A stretch of DNA of 64,000 nt from Alphaproteobacteria bacterium (GTDB lineage: Bacteria; Pseudomonadota; Alphaproteobacteria; Micavibrionales; Micavibrionaceae): contig JAJRYK010000045.1 of NCBI GenBank assembly GCA_024275825.1, positions 1 through 64,000 of the forward strand, read 5' to 3'. The position numbers and the translations under genes are program-made. Shown one piece after another: positions 9,029 through 18,316 of this stretch (within the stretch, counting starts at the first letter, position 1; each line of letters begins with the position of its first letter). Below the pieces are notes generated by a model. That model was not told the origin of the DNA, made no database searches, and saw nothing but the letters and a program-made list of their open reading frames with translations.

Positions 9029-10084
9029 TTAAGCGTCCGGCCATTCGAGAATAACTTTTCCGCAATCACCGGAGAGCATCGCATCAAATCCCTTTTGGAA
9101 ATCTTCGATGGGGTAGGTATGGGTGATAACGCCAGAGATATCCAGCCCGCTTTGCAGCATAGAGGCCATTTTGTACCAGGTTTCAAACATTTCCCGGCCA
9201 TAGATTCCCTTGATCACCAAGCCTTTAAAGATGACCTGGTTCCAGTCAATATCCATTGACCCGCCCGGCGGAATGCCGAGTAGAGAGATCTTTCCGCCAT
9301 TATTCATGGTTTCGATCATTTGCTGGAACGCGCTTTCAACACCGGACATTTCCAGCCCTACATCAAAGCCTTCTGTCATGCCCAGATCATCCATGACGGT
9401 TTTCAGGTTACCTGTTACAGCGTGCACCACGCGCGTTGCGCCCATTTTTTTAGCCAGTGCCAGGCGATAGGGGTTTATTTCTGTGACCACCACATGACGT
9501 GCGCCGGCATGTTTGCAAAGGGGAATGGCCATCAGGCCAATGGGGCCTGCGCCGGTGATCAGCACGTCTTCACCGACTAAATCGAATGACAAGGCCGTGT
9601 GCACGGCATTGCCCAGCGGGTCAAAAATGGCGGCCATGTCATCGGAAATATCATCCGGCACTTCAAAAACATTGCGGGCGGGCAGAGAGAGGTATTCGGC
9701 GAAGCTGCCCTGACGGTGCACACCCACACCCTTTTCATTGCGGCAGAGGTGGCGCTTTCCCGCGCGACAATTGCGGCAATGGCCGCACACAATGTGCCCC
9801 TCGCCAGAGACGCGCTGCCCTTCGCTTAGATGTTCAACCTCGCTGCCGACCCGCACAACACGGCCAACATATTCATGACCGACAATCATCGGGGTGGGCA
9901 CGGTTTTCTGTGACCATTTGTCCCAGTTATAGATATGTAGATCTGTGCCGCAAATGGCGCTTTTGACAATTTTGATCAGCACATCATTGGGGCCGATTTC
10001 CGGTATGGGCTGATTTTCTACCATCCAAATCCCAGTTTCAGGCCTGGATTTTTCCAAGCCTCTCATTGAATTTTTAACGCTCAT
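9029..10084 (-). CDS. tdh: L-threonine 3-dehydrogenase
   Basis: Zinc-dependent medium-chain dehydrogenase that oxidises L-threonine to 2-amino-3-oxobutyrate with NAD+. It shows the catalytic zinc motif [21 protein letters not shown], the structural zinc cluster [15 protein letters not shown] near residues 98-113, and a Rossmann motif GAGPIG near 180. At 351 residues it is slightly longer than E. coli Tdh because of an N-terminal extension. It starts two bases after the kbl stop, so the pair forms the classic kbl-tdh operon in which the unstable product is passed directly to Kbl. Confidence 0.95.
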   Translation of the reverse strand: MSVKNSMRGLEKSRPETGIWMVENQPIPEIGPNDVLIKIVKSAICGTDLHIYNWDKWSQKTVPTPMIVGHEYVGRVVRVGSEVEHLSEGQRVSGEGHIVCGHCRNCRAGKRHLCRNEKGVGVHRQGSFAEYLSLPARNVFEVPDDISDDMAAIFDPLGNAVHTALSFDLVGEDVLITGAGPIGLMAIPLCKHAGARHVVVTEINPYRLALAKKMGATRVVHAVTGNLKTVMDDLGMTEGFDVGLEMSGVESAFQQMIETMNNGGKISLLGIPPGGSMDIDWNQVIFKGLVIKGIYGREMFETWYKMASMLQSGLDISGVITHTYPIEDFQKGFDAMLSGDCGKVILEWPDA

Positions 10085-10086
10085 AT

Positions 10087-11292
10087 TTATGCGGCTTCCT
10101 CTTTTAATACGCCAAGTTCACGGCCCACTTCGGCGAAGGCTTCTATGGCTTTATCCAAATGATGTCTATCATGGGCGCACGACATTTGTGTGCGGATCAG
10201 GGCGTGGCCCTTTGGCACAACGGGGAATGAAAACCCGATGACATAGACACCACGCTTGAGCATTTCATCGGCGAATTTCGCTGCCAGCGCGGCGTCATAA
10301 AGCATCACCGGAATAACGGCATGCTCGCCCGGCGCGATATCAAAGCCCAGCGCTGTCATTTCTTCGCGGAAATAGGCGGCATTTTCCCACAGCTTTGCGC
10401 GCAGCGCTGCGCCGCGTTCATCGAGGATATCAAACACCTTCAGCGCCGCAGCGGCAATAACCGGCGGTAGCGCGTTAGAAAATAGATAGGGGCGAGAGCG
10501 CTGGCGCAGCGCTTCAATAATTACCTTGTTCCCGGTTGTGAAACCGCCAGCAGAGCCGCCGAGCGCCTTGCCCAGCGTGCTGGTAATGATATCAACCTCA
10601 CCGCGCATGCCGAAATGATCGGTCGCGCCGGCGCCATTTGCGCCCATAAAGCCCGTTGCATGGCTCTCATCAACAACCAACAGCGCACCATATTGATCCG
10701 CCAGCTCTTTAATGTGCGGCAAATTGGCAATATAGCCCTCCATAGAGAAAACGCCGTCTGTCACAATCATAATATGGCGTGCGCCCTCGGCCTCTTGCAG
10801 GCAGCGCTCCAGCTCTTCCATATCGTTGTTTTTATAGCGGAAGCGTTTGGCCTTACACAGGCGCACGCCATCAATAATGCTGGCATGATTCATGGCATCG
10901 CTGATGATCGCGTCTTTTTCACCGAGCAGCGTTTCAAACAGCCCGCCATTGGCCGCATAGCATGATGAGTATAAAATCGTGTCGTCCATCGCGTGGAATT
11001 TCGAGATTTTATTTTCCAGCTCTTTGTGAATATCCATCGTGCCACAGATAAAGCGGACAGACGCTGTGCCGATCGCGTAGTCATCAAGCGCCTGCTTGGC
11101 CGCCTCGACAATCTCTGGGTCATTGGCCAGCCCCAGATAGTTGTTAGCGCAGAAATTTAGCACATGCGCGCCGTCCGTTAGCTCAATATCCGCAGCCTGC
11201 GGCGAGGTGATGACGCGCTCTGACTTATATAGCCCAGCGTCGCGTATAGCCTGTATTTCCTGTTTTAGATGTTTGATTAGCGGTTTTGTCAC
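10087..11292 (-). CDS. kbl: 2-amino-3-ketobutyrate CoA ligase (glycine C-acetyltransferase)
   Basis: PLP enzyme of the alpha-oxoamine synthase family that splits 2-amino-3-ketobutyrate with CoA to glycine and acetyl-CoA. It follows E. coli Kbl closely: [27 protein letters not shown], the pyridine-stacking SSCYAANGG region, VDESHATGF, and the PLP lysine in TLGKALGG. The open frame reaches an upstream codon at 11373, but those 27 residues do not fit the family. I choose the GTG at 11290-11292, which has AAGGG eight bases ahead and gives about 401 residues. First gene of the kbl-tdh operon. Confidence 0.95.
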   Translation of the reverse strand: MTKPLIKHLKQEIQAIRDAGLYKSERVITSPQAADIELTDGAHVLNFCANNYLGLANDPEIVEAAKQALDDYAIGTASVRFICGTMDIHKELENKISKFHAMDDTILYSSCYAANGGLFETLLGEKDAIISDAMNHASIIDGVRLCKAKRFRYKNNDMEELERCLQEAEGARHIMIVTDGVFSMEGYIANLPHIKELADQYGALLVVDESHATGFMGANGAGATDHFGMRGEVDIITSTLGKALGGSAGGFTTGNKVIIEALRQRSRPYLFSNALPPVIAAAALKVFDILDERGAALRAKLWENAAYFREEMTALGFDIAPGEHAVIPVMLYDAALAAKFADEMLKRGVYVIGFSFPVVPKGHALIRTQMSCAHDRHHLDKAIEAFAEVGRELGVLKEEAA

Positions 11293-11473
11293 TATATATG
11301 CCCTTTGTATTTTTTCTTTGTGAGAATAACGATCAAAGAGCAATAAGACAACCAAATCTAACGGTTTTTTCAAGTGTGTTATTCAGCGTCTTTATTTAGG
11401 GTAAATTCAGCAATATTTTAAGAATATGCAGCCTTAAGTCTCTTTTAACCTTTAGCTGTTTTAATGGAAAGGG

Positions 11474-11491
11474 TGAGTATTTTCATACTCA
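11474..11491. promoter_or_regulatory. Inverted repeat upstream of first DUF4402 gene
   Basis: TGAGTAT, four-base loop TTTC, ATACTCA: a perfect 7-bp inverted repeat 46 bases before the start codon at 11538. A similar GTGAGTA/TACTCAC repeat lies upstream of the next DUF4402 gene, so it may be an operator or a 5' leader hairpin shared by the two. Confidence 0.35.
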
Positions 11492-11537
11492 TTTGATCAC
11501 TATACATTAAACATAAAAAACTTAAGGGGCTAGAGAA

Positions 11538-12038
11538 ATGAAACTCAATAAACTATTACTTATGGGCGCTATGGTCGGGGGATCTATCGTTGGATATTCA
11601 CAATATGCACAAGCGGCAACAACAGCGGGAACGGCGAATGCCGTTATTCGTGCGGTGATTGCCTTGACTGAATCTACGGCTATGGATTTTGGCGATATTG
11701 CTGCCGATGTGGCTGGTGATATAATTACAATCAGCACGGTTGGTGTTGTTTCAGCGACGGGGACCTCTATTGGAACCGGCTCACCTGCGGCGGGCGCATG
11801 GGCCGCAACTGGGGATGCTTCTACGTCTGTGACGATTTCATTCAGCGCAGGAGATTTGTTGTCTGGTCCTGGTACAGATATGGCCTTGGGCACATTTTTG
11901 CATGATGCCGGCGGTTCACCAGCCTTTGATGTAGGGGGTAACCTCGCATTTAATGTAGGCGCAGACCTTATTGTTGGCGCGGCGCAAACGGCGGGTACAT
12001 ATAGTGGCGCCTATAGCGTGACTGTTGATTACCAATAG
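11538..12038 (+). CDS. DUF4402 secreted protein, pilin-like (copy 1)
   Basis: 166 residues: Sec signal peptide (MKLNKLLLMGAMVGG...AQA, cleavage near residue 27), then one DUF4402 domain, an all-beta domain rich in Gly, Ala, Thr and Ser that ends in YSVTVDYQ. The domain carries the family phrases MDFGDI, SPAAGAWAATG and AGTYSGAYSVTVDY. A strong AAGGGG lies 11 bases before the ATG. With two further copies, a chaperone and an usher downstream, it is best read as a major or minor fibre subunit exported to the periplasm. The role is inferred from context; DUF4402 has no firmly established function. Confidence 0.82.
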   Translation: MKLNKLLLMGAMVGGSIVGYSQYAQAATTAGTANAVIRAVIALTESTAMDFGDIAADVAGDIITISTVGVVSATGTSIGTGSPAAGAWAATGDASTSVTISFSAGDLLSGPGTDMALGTFLHDAGGSPAFDVGGNLAFNVGADLIVGAAQTAGTYSGAYSVTVDYQ

Positions 12039-12070
12039 GTAAAATTAGGTAACATAATTTAAACAAAAAA

Positions 12071-12096
12071 GCGCTTCATACATGAGGCGCTTTTTT
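12071..12096 (+). terminator. Rho-independent terminator after DUF4402 copy 1
   Basis: GCGCTTCAT / ATGAGGCGC forms a 9-bp stem with one G-T pair and a two-base loop, followed by six T. It separates copy 1 from copy 2, so the two are probably transcribed separately or at different levels. Confidence 0.8.
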
Positions 12097-12135
12097 CTAT
12101 TTTCCATGTTGTACATTCTGTGGTATGCTCGTTGC

Positions 12136-12155
12136 GTGAGTATGTTAGTACTCAC
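12136..12155. promoter_or_regulatory. Inverted repeat upstream of second DUF4402 gene
   Basis: GTGAGTA ... TACTCAC, a perfect 7-bp inverted repeat with a six-base loop, 75 bases before the start at 12231. It resembles the repeat at 11474-11491. A T-run follows, so it could also act as a weak terminator. Confidence 0.35.
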
Positions 12156-12230
12156 ATTTTTTAAGTCATCCGACTACCTTTCACGTGCGTTCTGCACATC
12201 ACACCTACCTTAATTCTTGAGGATCACAAC

Positions 12231-12731
12231 ATGAAACTAAATAAACTACTTCTTGGCGCTGCCGTGATTGGTCTGTCCATCGCTGCTGCCCCGCAAATCG
12301 CAAAAGCCACAACAACAGCGGGAACAGCCAATGCTGTTCTTCGTGCTGCTATTACATTGACTGAAACTACACAGCTTGATTTTGGTGAAGTTACGCCAAG
12401 CCCTGCTGGTGATGTTATCACAATTGATTCAGCTGGTGTAACGTCAGCTGTATCTGGTTCAACCTTCGCTGGATCACCTGCCGCGGGTGTTTGGGCATCA
12501 ACAGGAACGCCGTTGACGGCTGCTACGATTTCGTTCAGTTCTGGCGATTTGCTGACTGGCCCAGGAACAGACATGGCTCTTGGCACATTTACGCATAGTG
12601 CCGGCGGTTCACCCGCGTTTGATGGTGGCGGCGCACTCAACTTTAACGTTGGTGCCAGCTTTACAATCGCAGCGGCGCAAACAGCGGGCACATATGCTGG
12701 AGCATACTCTGTTACTGTTGATTATCAGTAA
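12231..12731 (+). CDS. DUF4402 secreted protein, pilin-like (copy 2)
   Basis: 166 residues, a close paralogue of copy 1: the same MKLNKLLLG signal peptide start and TTAGTANAV after cleavage, then LDFGEV, GSPAAGVWASTG, LTGPGTDMALGTF and the ending AYSVTVDYQ. A GAGG lies before the ATG. Such a near-identical tandem pair is usual for major and minor subunits of a surface fibre or for antigenic duplicates. A hairpin separates it from the third copy. Assignment to DUF4402 is clear; the fibre role is inferred. Confidence 0.82.
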   Translation: MKLNKLLLGAAVIGLSIAAAPQIAKATTTAGTANAVLRAAITLTETTQLDFGEVTPSPAGDVITIDSAGVTSAVSGSTFAGSPAAGVWASTGTPLTAATISFSSGDLLTGPGTDMALGTFTHSAGGSPAFDGGGALNFNVGASFTIAAAQTAGTYAGAYSVTVDYQ

Positions 12732-12756
12732 GAGACAGTTTTTTATAATTATTTAA

Positions 12757-12792
12757 TAAAGTGGCGCTTGATTATTCGAGCGCCGCTTTATG
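12757..12792 (+). terminator. Hairpin between DUF4402 copies 2 and 3
   Basis: A long stem pairs ATAAAGTGGCGCTTGA with TTCGAGCGCCGCTTTAT through G-T wobbles, with a short loop. A T-run precedes it but no long one follows, so it may be a partial terminator or an mRNA-stabilising hairpin setting copy 2 apart from the chaperone/usher genes. Confidence 0.5.
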
Positions 12793-12824
12793 CTTTCCAA
12801 GGCTTAAATCTTTATTGTATATAG

Positions 12825-13271
12825 ATGGACATGCCTTTTATCCTGTTTCTTTGTCTCGCCTTTTTTGTATCTTCGCCTGTTTTGGCGCAGGTCACGGTTG
12901 CAGAAACGCAGTCTTTGGGCTTCGGAACACTCATTATGAACCCTGGTGGCGACACGTTGACGCTTACCGCTTCGGGGAATCTTTCAAGCAGTTCCGGATC
13001 GGATCTTCAGGGCGGTCATGCGCGCGGGGTGTTTAGATTTGAGGGCACAGAAAATGATCCTGTATTTTATAGCTTCAGCACAGGCGACACGCTCAGCGGT
13101 AATGGCGAGGTTTTAGATTTGGAAAACTATACGACTAACCTGCCTAACCCTTTCATTATTCCCGGATCAGGCGTACAAAATATGAATGTCGGTGCGCAGC
13201 TTGTTATTCCCCCCGGTCTTAGCGGGGGTAGTTTTTCAGGATCTTTTATGCTCACCATCGACAACCAATAG
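12825..13271 (+). CDS. DUF4402-like secreted protein (copy 3, divergent)
   Basis: 148 residues with a signal peptide (MPFILFLCLAFFVSSPVLAQ, cleavage about residue 22), then a shortened and more divergent DUF4402-like domain: LGFGTLIMNPGGDTLTL, FSTGDTLSGNGEVLDL, LSGGSFSGSFMLTIDNQ. It lies only 22 bases before the chaperone gene, so it belongs to the chaperone-usher operon and may be a tip or adaptor subunit. Weak ribosome-binding site; the ATG at 12831 is an alternative start. Confidence 0.75.
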   Translation: MDMPFILFLCLAFFVSSPVLAQVTVAETQSLGFGTLIMNPGGDTLTLTASGNLSSSSGSDLQGGHARGVFRFEGTENDPVFYSFSTGDTLSGNGEVLDLENYTTNLPNPFIIPGSGVQNMNVGAQLVIPPGLSGGSFSGSFMLTIDNQ

Positions 13272-13293
13272 CGTATCTTAAGGAGATTTATTA

Positions 13294-14121
13294 ATGACTA
13301 TTCGCTCACTCAAAAATATAACTTTAGGCTTTGTTTTAATCGCCGCATGCTTGTTCCCCCTTAGCAGTGATGCACAAAATCGCGGCTTGCTTGTTTCTCC
13401 AAAGCGCATTGTTTTCGTAAAGGGCGAGCGCTTGCAAGAGCTAAGGCTGGTCAATCGCGGTGATGAGACACAAAAATATCGTATCTCTGTTGTGAATCGC
13501 GCCATGCAGAAAAATGGCCAACTTGCCCCCGCCGATACGCCGGCGGAGAATGAATTTTTCGCTGATAAAATTTTGCGCTATGGGCCGCGGCAAATTGATT
13601 TGGGCCCAAAAGAAGCGCAAACAGTGCGCCTGATGTCGCGTATGACCGGGAATAATCCGGACGGCGAATATCGTTCTCATATTTTGGTACAGGAAATTCC
13701 AAAAGCAAAGGATGCCGCGAGCGTTTCTGAGCCCGCACCAGGCGGATTGGGCGTGAATGTTCAGGCTATTTTCGGGATCAGCATCCCGGTCTTTTTCCGC
13801 AAGGGTGATTTATCGGCGGAGGTTTCGCTCTCTAATGCGCTCATTACACGTCAAAATAACGAAACTTACGCGACCTTTGATATTAACAGGTCTGGGAATA
13901 AGTCTATCTTTGGAACAGCAAAGGTTTTTGCGGGAGAGCAAGAAATTGCTATACTAAAAGGGATCGCCGTATATCTCTCGGCGCCCACCCGTACGATTTC
14001 TGTAAAAATTCCTGACGAATATGCTCAAACCATTGCTGGCAAACAATTGCGCATCACTTTTGGTGCGGTTCAAGACGAAGAAGATTCTCCGCCTGCTGAA
14101 ACCAGCTTTGTGGCTGGGTAG
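13294..14121 (+). CDS. Pilus-type periplasmic chaperone
   Basis: 275 residues with a signal peptide ending near SDAQ (about residue 28) and then a PapD-like fold: LLVSPKRIVFVKGERLQELRL resembles the G1/A1 edge region where chaperones display subunit-binding residues, followed by YRISVVNRAM, and a second domain from about residue 150 (NVQAIFGISIPVFFRKGD). Such chaperones cap pilin subunits and hand them to the usher. A good AAGGAG lies ten bases before the ATG. Divergent from the classical families, so it is assigned from fold-level features and from its place between pilin-like and usher-like genes. Confidence 0.75.
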   Translation: MTIRSLKNITLGFVLIAACLFPLSSDAQNRGLLVSPKRIVFVKGERLQELRLVNRGDETQKYRISVVNRAMQKNGQLAPADTPAENEFFADKILRYGPRQIDLGPKEAQTVRLMSRMTGNNPDGEYRSHILVQEIPKAKDAASVSEPAPGGLGVNVQAIFGISIPVFFRKGDLSAEVSLSNALITRQNNETYATFDINRSGNKSIFGTAKVFAGEQEIAILKGIAVYLSAPTRTISVKIPDEYAQTIAGKQLRITFGAVQDEEDSPPAETSFVAG

Positions 14122-17100
14122 GCTTGCCTGCACGCATTTTGATTTAAGGCACGCCGCGTTGCTTGTGGCGTGCTTTTTTTATGGGGTAGTGTTTGCGGCG
14201 GCCGCTACTTATGCACAGGAAATTACGCCAGATGCGCAGGCCTCCCGCACTGCATCGAACAGCTTAATGACATTGATTGAGCGCCCGGATGAAACACTTT
14301 TAATTTTTGAGCTTAAGATTGGGAGTATCCTGCTCGGTGATGCTTTGGTCACCTATGAGGATGTCGAGAGCGGGAATTATTACGTGCCGCTCTATGATTT
14401 TTTGCAGATCCTGGAAATGCCAATCACCGTGGATAATCAGGCCGGAACGGCGCAAGGCTGGAGCGTTAATGAGGGGGCGACATTTGCGCTGTCCTTACCG
14501 CAAGGCACAGTCACACTCCGTGGTAACGAAGAACCGTTGAATAACGGCGACGCTGAGCTTCACGATGATGGTATTTATGTGTCTCTGAAGGCGCTGGAAG
14601 GCTGGCTGCCCATCACGATTGATGTGAATTTTTCAGATTTGGCAATTATTGTTAGCTCGCTTCAGCCTCTGCCCGTGGAAAATCGTCTGGAGCGCGATAA
14701 GGCGCGCGATAAAGTGGGCTATGGTCAAAATAGTACGCTGAAGAAAAATCATTTAGAACGGCCAGAGGCGCCAAGCTTCACGCTCCCCTTTGTCGATACC
14801 AGTATTCAGAACAGCTACACCAACAGCAAGACGGCGAGCAAGTCTCTTAATCTTCAATACAGCGCCACGGCGCGCAGCATTATCGCTGGGCAGGATGCGC
14901 TTTACAGCATCAATGACCAAACAGCAGATGATAACAGACCGGATGTTCGTTTGACGCTGGGGCGTAAGGCTTTTGAGGGGGAACAGCTTTTTGCCGGACT
15001 TGCTGAATATGCGGCGGGTGATGTTTCTACGCGTGAAATGCCCTTGATCGCAGGCAGTAACGCGGGGCGCGGTCTGTTCTTCACTAATATTTCGCCGCTC
15101 ACAAACTCGCTTGGTGGATCGGACACCACGACGCTGCGCGGTAATTTGCCGGTGGGATATCAGGTGGATATCAAGCGCAATGGTGAGCTGATTAATTTTA
15201 TCGAAGAGCCTGATGAAAATGGTGAATATGTGTTCGAAGATCTGTTTGTCTTGCCAGGCTTGAACGTGTTTGAACTTGTTTTCTATGGGCCGCAGGGGCA
15301 GGAGATTGTTGAAGAAAAGCGCATTTTTGTACCGCAAAACCCGGTTGAAAAAGGACGGTTTGAATATCGGGTGCATGCCATTCAGGACAACACGAATTTA
15401 TTTACCAACCGCGATGATAGCGATGAAGATACCGGCGAGCTGCGTGTCACGGCGGAGGCGAGCTATGGCATTAGTGAACTCTCATCCGTCCGCGCCGGCG
15501 TGGCCAGTTATTCTATGGAGGGTGATAAAAAGGACTATGCGCTGCTCGGTTTCAGCACCTCATGGAAAGGGCTGCGCTTTAATGTAGATCAGGCGATTGA
15601 TGATATTGGTAATGCGGCCTCTCTTCGTATTGAAAGCGTGTTTAAGGGATTCCGCTGGCAGGCACAGCATCAATATTTCAACAAGTTTTTATCAGAGGTC
15701 AATGATAGCTCAAGCCTGTCTGGTGATCCGGAGCATGAGACAGATATCCGTATTTCCGGCATGTTGCCATTTTTATTCCTGAAAAATATGCCGTTAACGC
15801 TACAAATTAATCGTGAGCAAAACACGGCAGGAGACGAACAATATGAATGGAGCTTGCGCGCCACAAAAAATATAGACCGCATTCGTATAACAACGGAGCT
15901 GGAACAAACTGTGCCACCAGTGAATGATATTTCGACCGACCTTAACTTCCAAGTGAGCAGCCGGTTTAATGACTTCACATTGCGCGGCACTGCGCGTTAT
16001 GAGCTGGAGCCCGATGCCGCGCTTCAGTCGATTAATTTAACCTCGGATGTGACGATTGATGAGCGTACAAAATTGCGTCTTGGATTATCGCGTTCCGGCG
16101 CGGAGGACCCGCTGCACTCCTTTACTGTCGGGCTAAACCGCGATATCGGCATGGCGAAAATTGGTTTGAACACGACCTATGATGATACGGGGAATTTGAC
16201 GGCACTGCTCGGCGCCAGTTTTGGCCTCGCATATGATGCAAAGCGCAATGCGCCCTATATATCATCAAAGCCACTATCTGAATCTAGCGGCCTTTTTGCG
16301 AAAGTTTACCGGGATTTGGACGCCGATAATATACCGGATGAGGATGAGCCTTATTTGGAAGATGTTGGTTTTATGCTGACAGGTAATAAGCGGGTATTCA
16401 CAACGGCGCAGGACGGGGCCGTCTTTATACCAGAGCTCGGATCTTTTGAGCGCTCGACTGTTGAGATTTCGAGCAGCACATTCCCCAATCCCTTCATGAA
16501 AAGTAATCCAAGCAAAATCGATTATTTAATGCGGCCCAGCCAAATTCACACCCATGAATACCCTGTTGTATTAACGGGGGAGGTCGATGGGAATGTCTCG
16601 ATTTTAAAAGCCAGTGGCAATGCGCCGGCGTCCTCAATCATATTTGATATTCTGCGGCCTGATGGCTCCGTGATTGTGTCCGGCGCTAGTGAATTTGACG
16701 GGTTCTTTCTCGTGCCGGATGTGCCGATCGGTAATCACATTGTTGCGCCAAATGCGCAGCAGCTTGATAAGCTGGGCTATTGCCCTATTGCGCGCCAGCC
16801 TGTGATTTTGAGCGCGGAAGAGCCATTCTACACCGTACCTGGCGAGGTTGTGCTCTATCCTCATCCTGATTTAATTGATGAAAACCGCTGGCTTGTTTTG
16901 GCAACGGGGCTACCGGTTCCTGCGGCGGAAGCCCTTAAGGCGCAGGACTATGATTTAGGGGCAGGGGACGTTGATGTCGAGTCTGATATTTTAGGAGAGG
17001 GCGTAGATAGCGCCGATCTCGATGGTGAAAGTGCAGATGCGCCGCAAGCTGTTGCTGTGAGTGCGGGGCTAAAAACCTTACTGCCGCGCTACCTTTACCG

Positions 17101-17275
17101 CAACGTTGAAACGCTAAATCTATATAGTGTTTTAAGTGGCCCTTATAAGGATCTCTCTGCCATTCAGACATGCGCGAATTTGAATGAGCGCGGATATGTA
17201 TGCGAAGAGATTATTCAGCTAGGCTGTGATGATTTTAAAAGGCTACGTAAGACTGAAAGCTTTAATGCCTACTGA
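14021..17275 (+). CDS. Divergent chaperone-usher outer-membrane usher with SPOR-like tail
   Basis: About 1,050-1,084 residues. After a signal peptide comes an N-terminal periplasmic region with YYVPLYDFLQILEMPI, then long stretches of amphipathic beta-strands typical of an usher barrel. Inside is a plug-like segment (PVGYQVDIKRNGELINF...GLNVFELVFYGPQG) matching the TVTIKQNG-type plug of FimD-like ushers. Ig/carboxypeptidase-regulatory-like domains follow (LFAKVYRDLDADNIPDEDEP). The last 50 residues (LYSVLSGPYKDLSAIQTCA, C at YVCEE) resemble a SPOR peptidoglycan-binding domain, unusual for an usher. The ATG at 14021 overlaps the chaperone by 101 bases; TTG codons at 14108 or 14159, just ahead of the hydrophobic signal, may be the real start. 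Confidence 0.72.
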   Translation: MLKPLLANNCASLLVRFKTKKILRLLKPALWLGRLACTHFDLRHAALLVACFFYGVVFAAAATYAQEITPDAQASRTASNSLMTLIERPDETLLIFELKIGSILLGDALVTYEDVESGNYYVPLYDFLQILEMPITVDNQAGTAQGWSVNEGATFALSLPQGTVTLRGNEEPLNNGDAELHDDGIYVSLKALEGWLPITIDVNFSDLAIIVSSLQPLPVENRLERDKARDKVGYGQNSTLKKNHLERPEAPSFTLPFVDTSIQNSYTNSKTASKSLNLQYSATARSIIAGQDALYSINDQTADDNRPDVRLTLGRKAFEGEQLFAGLAEYAAGDVSTREMPLIAGSNAGRGLFFTNISPLTNSLGGSDTTTLRGNLPVGYQVDIKRNGELINFIEEPDENGEYVFEDLFVLPGLNVFELVFYGPQGQEIVEEKRIFVPQNPVEKGRFEYRVHAIQDNTNLFTNRDDSDEDTGELRVTAEASYGISELSSVRAGVASYSMEGDKKDYALLGFSTSWKGLRFNVDQAIDDIGNAASLRIESVFKGFRWQAQHQYFNKFLSEVNDSSSLSGDPEHETDIRISGMLPFLFLKNMPLTLQINREQNTAGDEQYEWSLRATKNIDRIRITTELEQTVPPVNDISTDLNFQVSSRFNDFTLRGTARYELEPDAALQSINLTSDVTIDERTKLRLGLSRSGAEDPLHSFTVGLNRDIGMAKIGLNTTYDDTGNLTALLGASFGLAYDAKRNAPYISSKPLSESSGLFAKVYRDLDADNIPDEDEPYLEDVGFMLTGNKRVFTTAQDGAVFIPELGSFERSTVEISSSTFPNPFMKSNPSKIDYLMRPSQIHTHEYPVVLTGEVDGNVSILKASGNAPASSIIFDILRPDGSVIVSGASEFDGFFLVPDVPIGNHIVAPNAQQLDKLGYCPIARQPVILSAEEPFYTVPGEVVLYPHPDLIDENRWLVLATGLPVPAAEALKAQDYDLGAGDVDVESDILGEGVDSADLDGESADAPQAVAVSAGLKTLLPRYLYRNVETLNLYSVLSGPYKDLSAIQTCANLNERGYVCEEIIQLGCDDFKRLRKTESFNAY

Positions 17276-17799
17276 TAATTAACAGAAACCTCATATGTGC
17301 CGGAATATGTGCCCGGCGCTTGATCATCTGCAATCACTAAATCAGCACCGATCGCAAATGAAAATGTACCATCGCCGCCGAAGCTTGGTGTCGCGCCGCC
17401 ATCATGGGTGAGGTTATTGATGACCATTGGTGCGCCTGTGCCTGTTAGGCTGCCATTGGCGAAAGAAATGGTAACGGCTGCGCTCGCACTGCCTGCTGTG
17501 TCAAAGCGCCCAGGAACGGCGCTGCCTGCGCTGATGCTCGCGCCATTTTGCGCGCTTACCGTGCCGGCGGGGGACAGCGTGACGATATCTGCGCCGTTTG
17601 CGCTGATTGATCCAAAGCTTAAAGGGGTTGTTTGTGACACGACAACAGGCTGGCGGATCTCTGCACTGGCTGAGCCACTTGCGGCGTTCGCTAAAGCATT
17701 TGAGGGACCCGTACATAAAAATAAGCCCACCAAACACACATATAGTATATGGGGGCGTGCCCTCATTGATATACCTGTATTTTGTTTGATAGACTTCAT
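17269..17799 (-). CDS. DUF4402 secreted protein (copy 4, opposite strand)
   Basis: 176 residues: a long signal peptide (RPHILYVCLVGLFLCTGPSNALA, cleavage about 38-40), then a DUF4402 domain with LSFGSISANG, PGRFDTAG, ISFANGSLTG, NLTHDGGATPSFGGDG and the family ending GTYSGTYEVSVNYQ. Its 3' end overlaps the usher gene's 3' end by seven bases in convergent orientation. The shared C-terminal pattern with copies 1-2 makes it a fourth subunit candidate for the same fibre, under its own promoter. Confidence 0.8.
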   Translation of the reverse strand: MKSIKQNTGISMRARPHILYVCLVGLFLCTGPSNALANAASGSASAEIRQPVVVSQTTPLSFGSISANGADIVTLSPAGTVSAQNGASISAGSAVPGRFDTAGSASAAVTISFANGSLTGTGAPMVINNLTHDGGATPSFGGDGTFSFAIGADLVIADDQAPGTYSGTYEVSVNYQ

Positions 17800-17945
17800 G
17801 TACTACCCTAAAATTTGCTGTCTCTCAAGAGGGTAAAATATCCCTCCACACCCTATACTTATAAGTGTAGCAAATTTGGTCTAAACTACTGTTAATTTTA
17901 GATAAAATTGATTAAAAGAGCATCATAATACTCTGGTGCAGCGCA

Positions 17946-18314
17946 TTATGTTTTTAAGACATCTTTGACGCACTGCAGCAAGTCATTCATTTTAATCGGT
18001 TTTTCAAGGGCGGCGTCAACCTGGTCAGCAATGGATTGCAGGGTGCTTTTCGAAGATATAAACGTTCCGCCGCCGCTGATGGCAATAATTTTGGCCTTGG
18101 TTGCTGTTTTTGCAAACTTTATGAGGTCCAGCCCGTCATTACCTGGCATGATAATATCCGTGATAATCAGGTCATATTCAGGATTTTCTTTTAGGTGATT
18201 AATGGCCTCAAATCCGTCATATGCAACATGTGTTTCATATCCACTGCGCTCAAACAAATTTTCCAGTAGTTCGGCAAAATCTTTATTATCATCGGCAATG
18301 AGAACTTTCGTCAT
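17946..18314 (-). CDS. Single-domain response regulator (CheY-like)
   Basis: 122 residues forming only a receiver domain: acidic pocket Asp8-Asp9, phosphoacceptor Asp53 in LIITDIIMPGNDG, Ser80 in AISGGG and Lys105 in EKPI. No output domain, so it signals through protein contact or acts in a phosphorelay. It follows the RHH gene by two bases and is co-transcribed with it. No histidine kinase is encoded nearby. Confidence 0.9.
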   Translation of the reverse strand: MTKVLIADDNKDFAELLENLFERSGYETHVAYDGFEAINHLKENPEYDLIITDIIMPGNDGLDLIKFAKTATKAKIIAISGGGTFISSKSTLQSIADQVDAALEKPIKMNDLLQCVKDVLKT

Positions 18315-18316
18315 TC

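Noticed and set aside
14753..15376. Minus-strand 207-codon frame inside the usher gene
   Set aside because: Antisense frame of a strongly supported gene with continuous signal-peptide, plug and barrel features.
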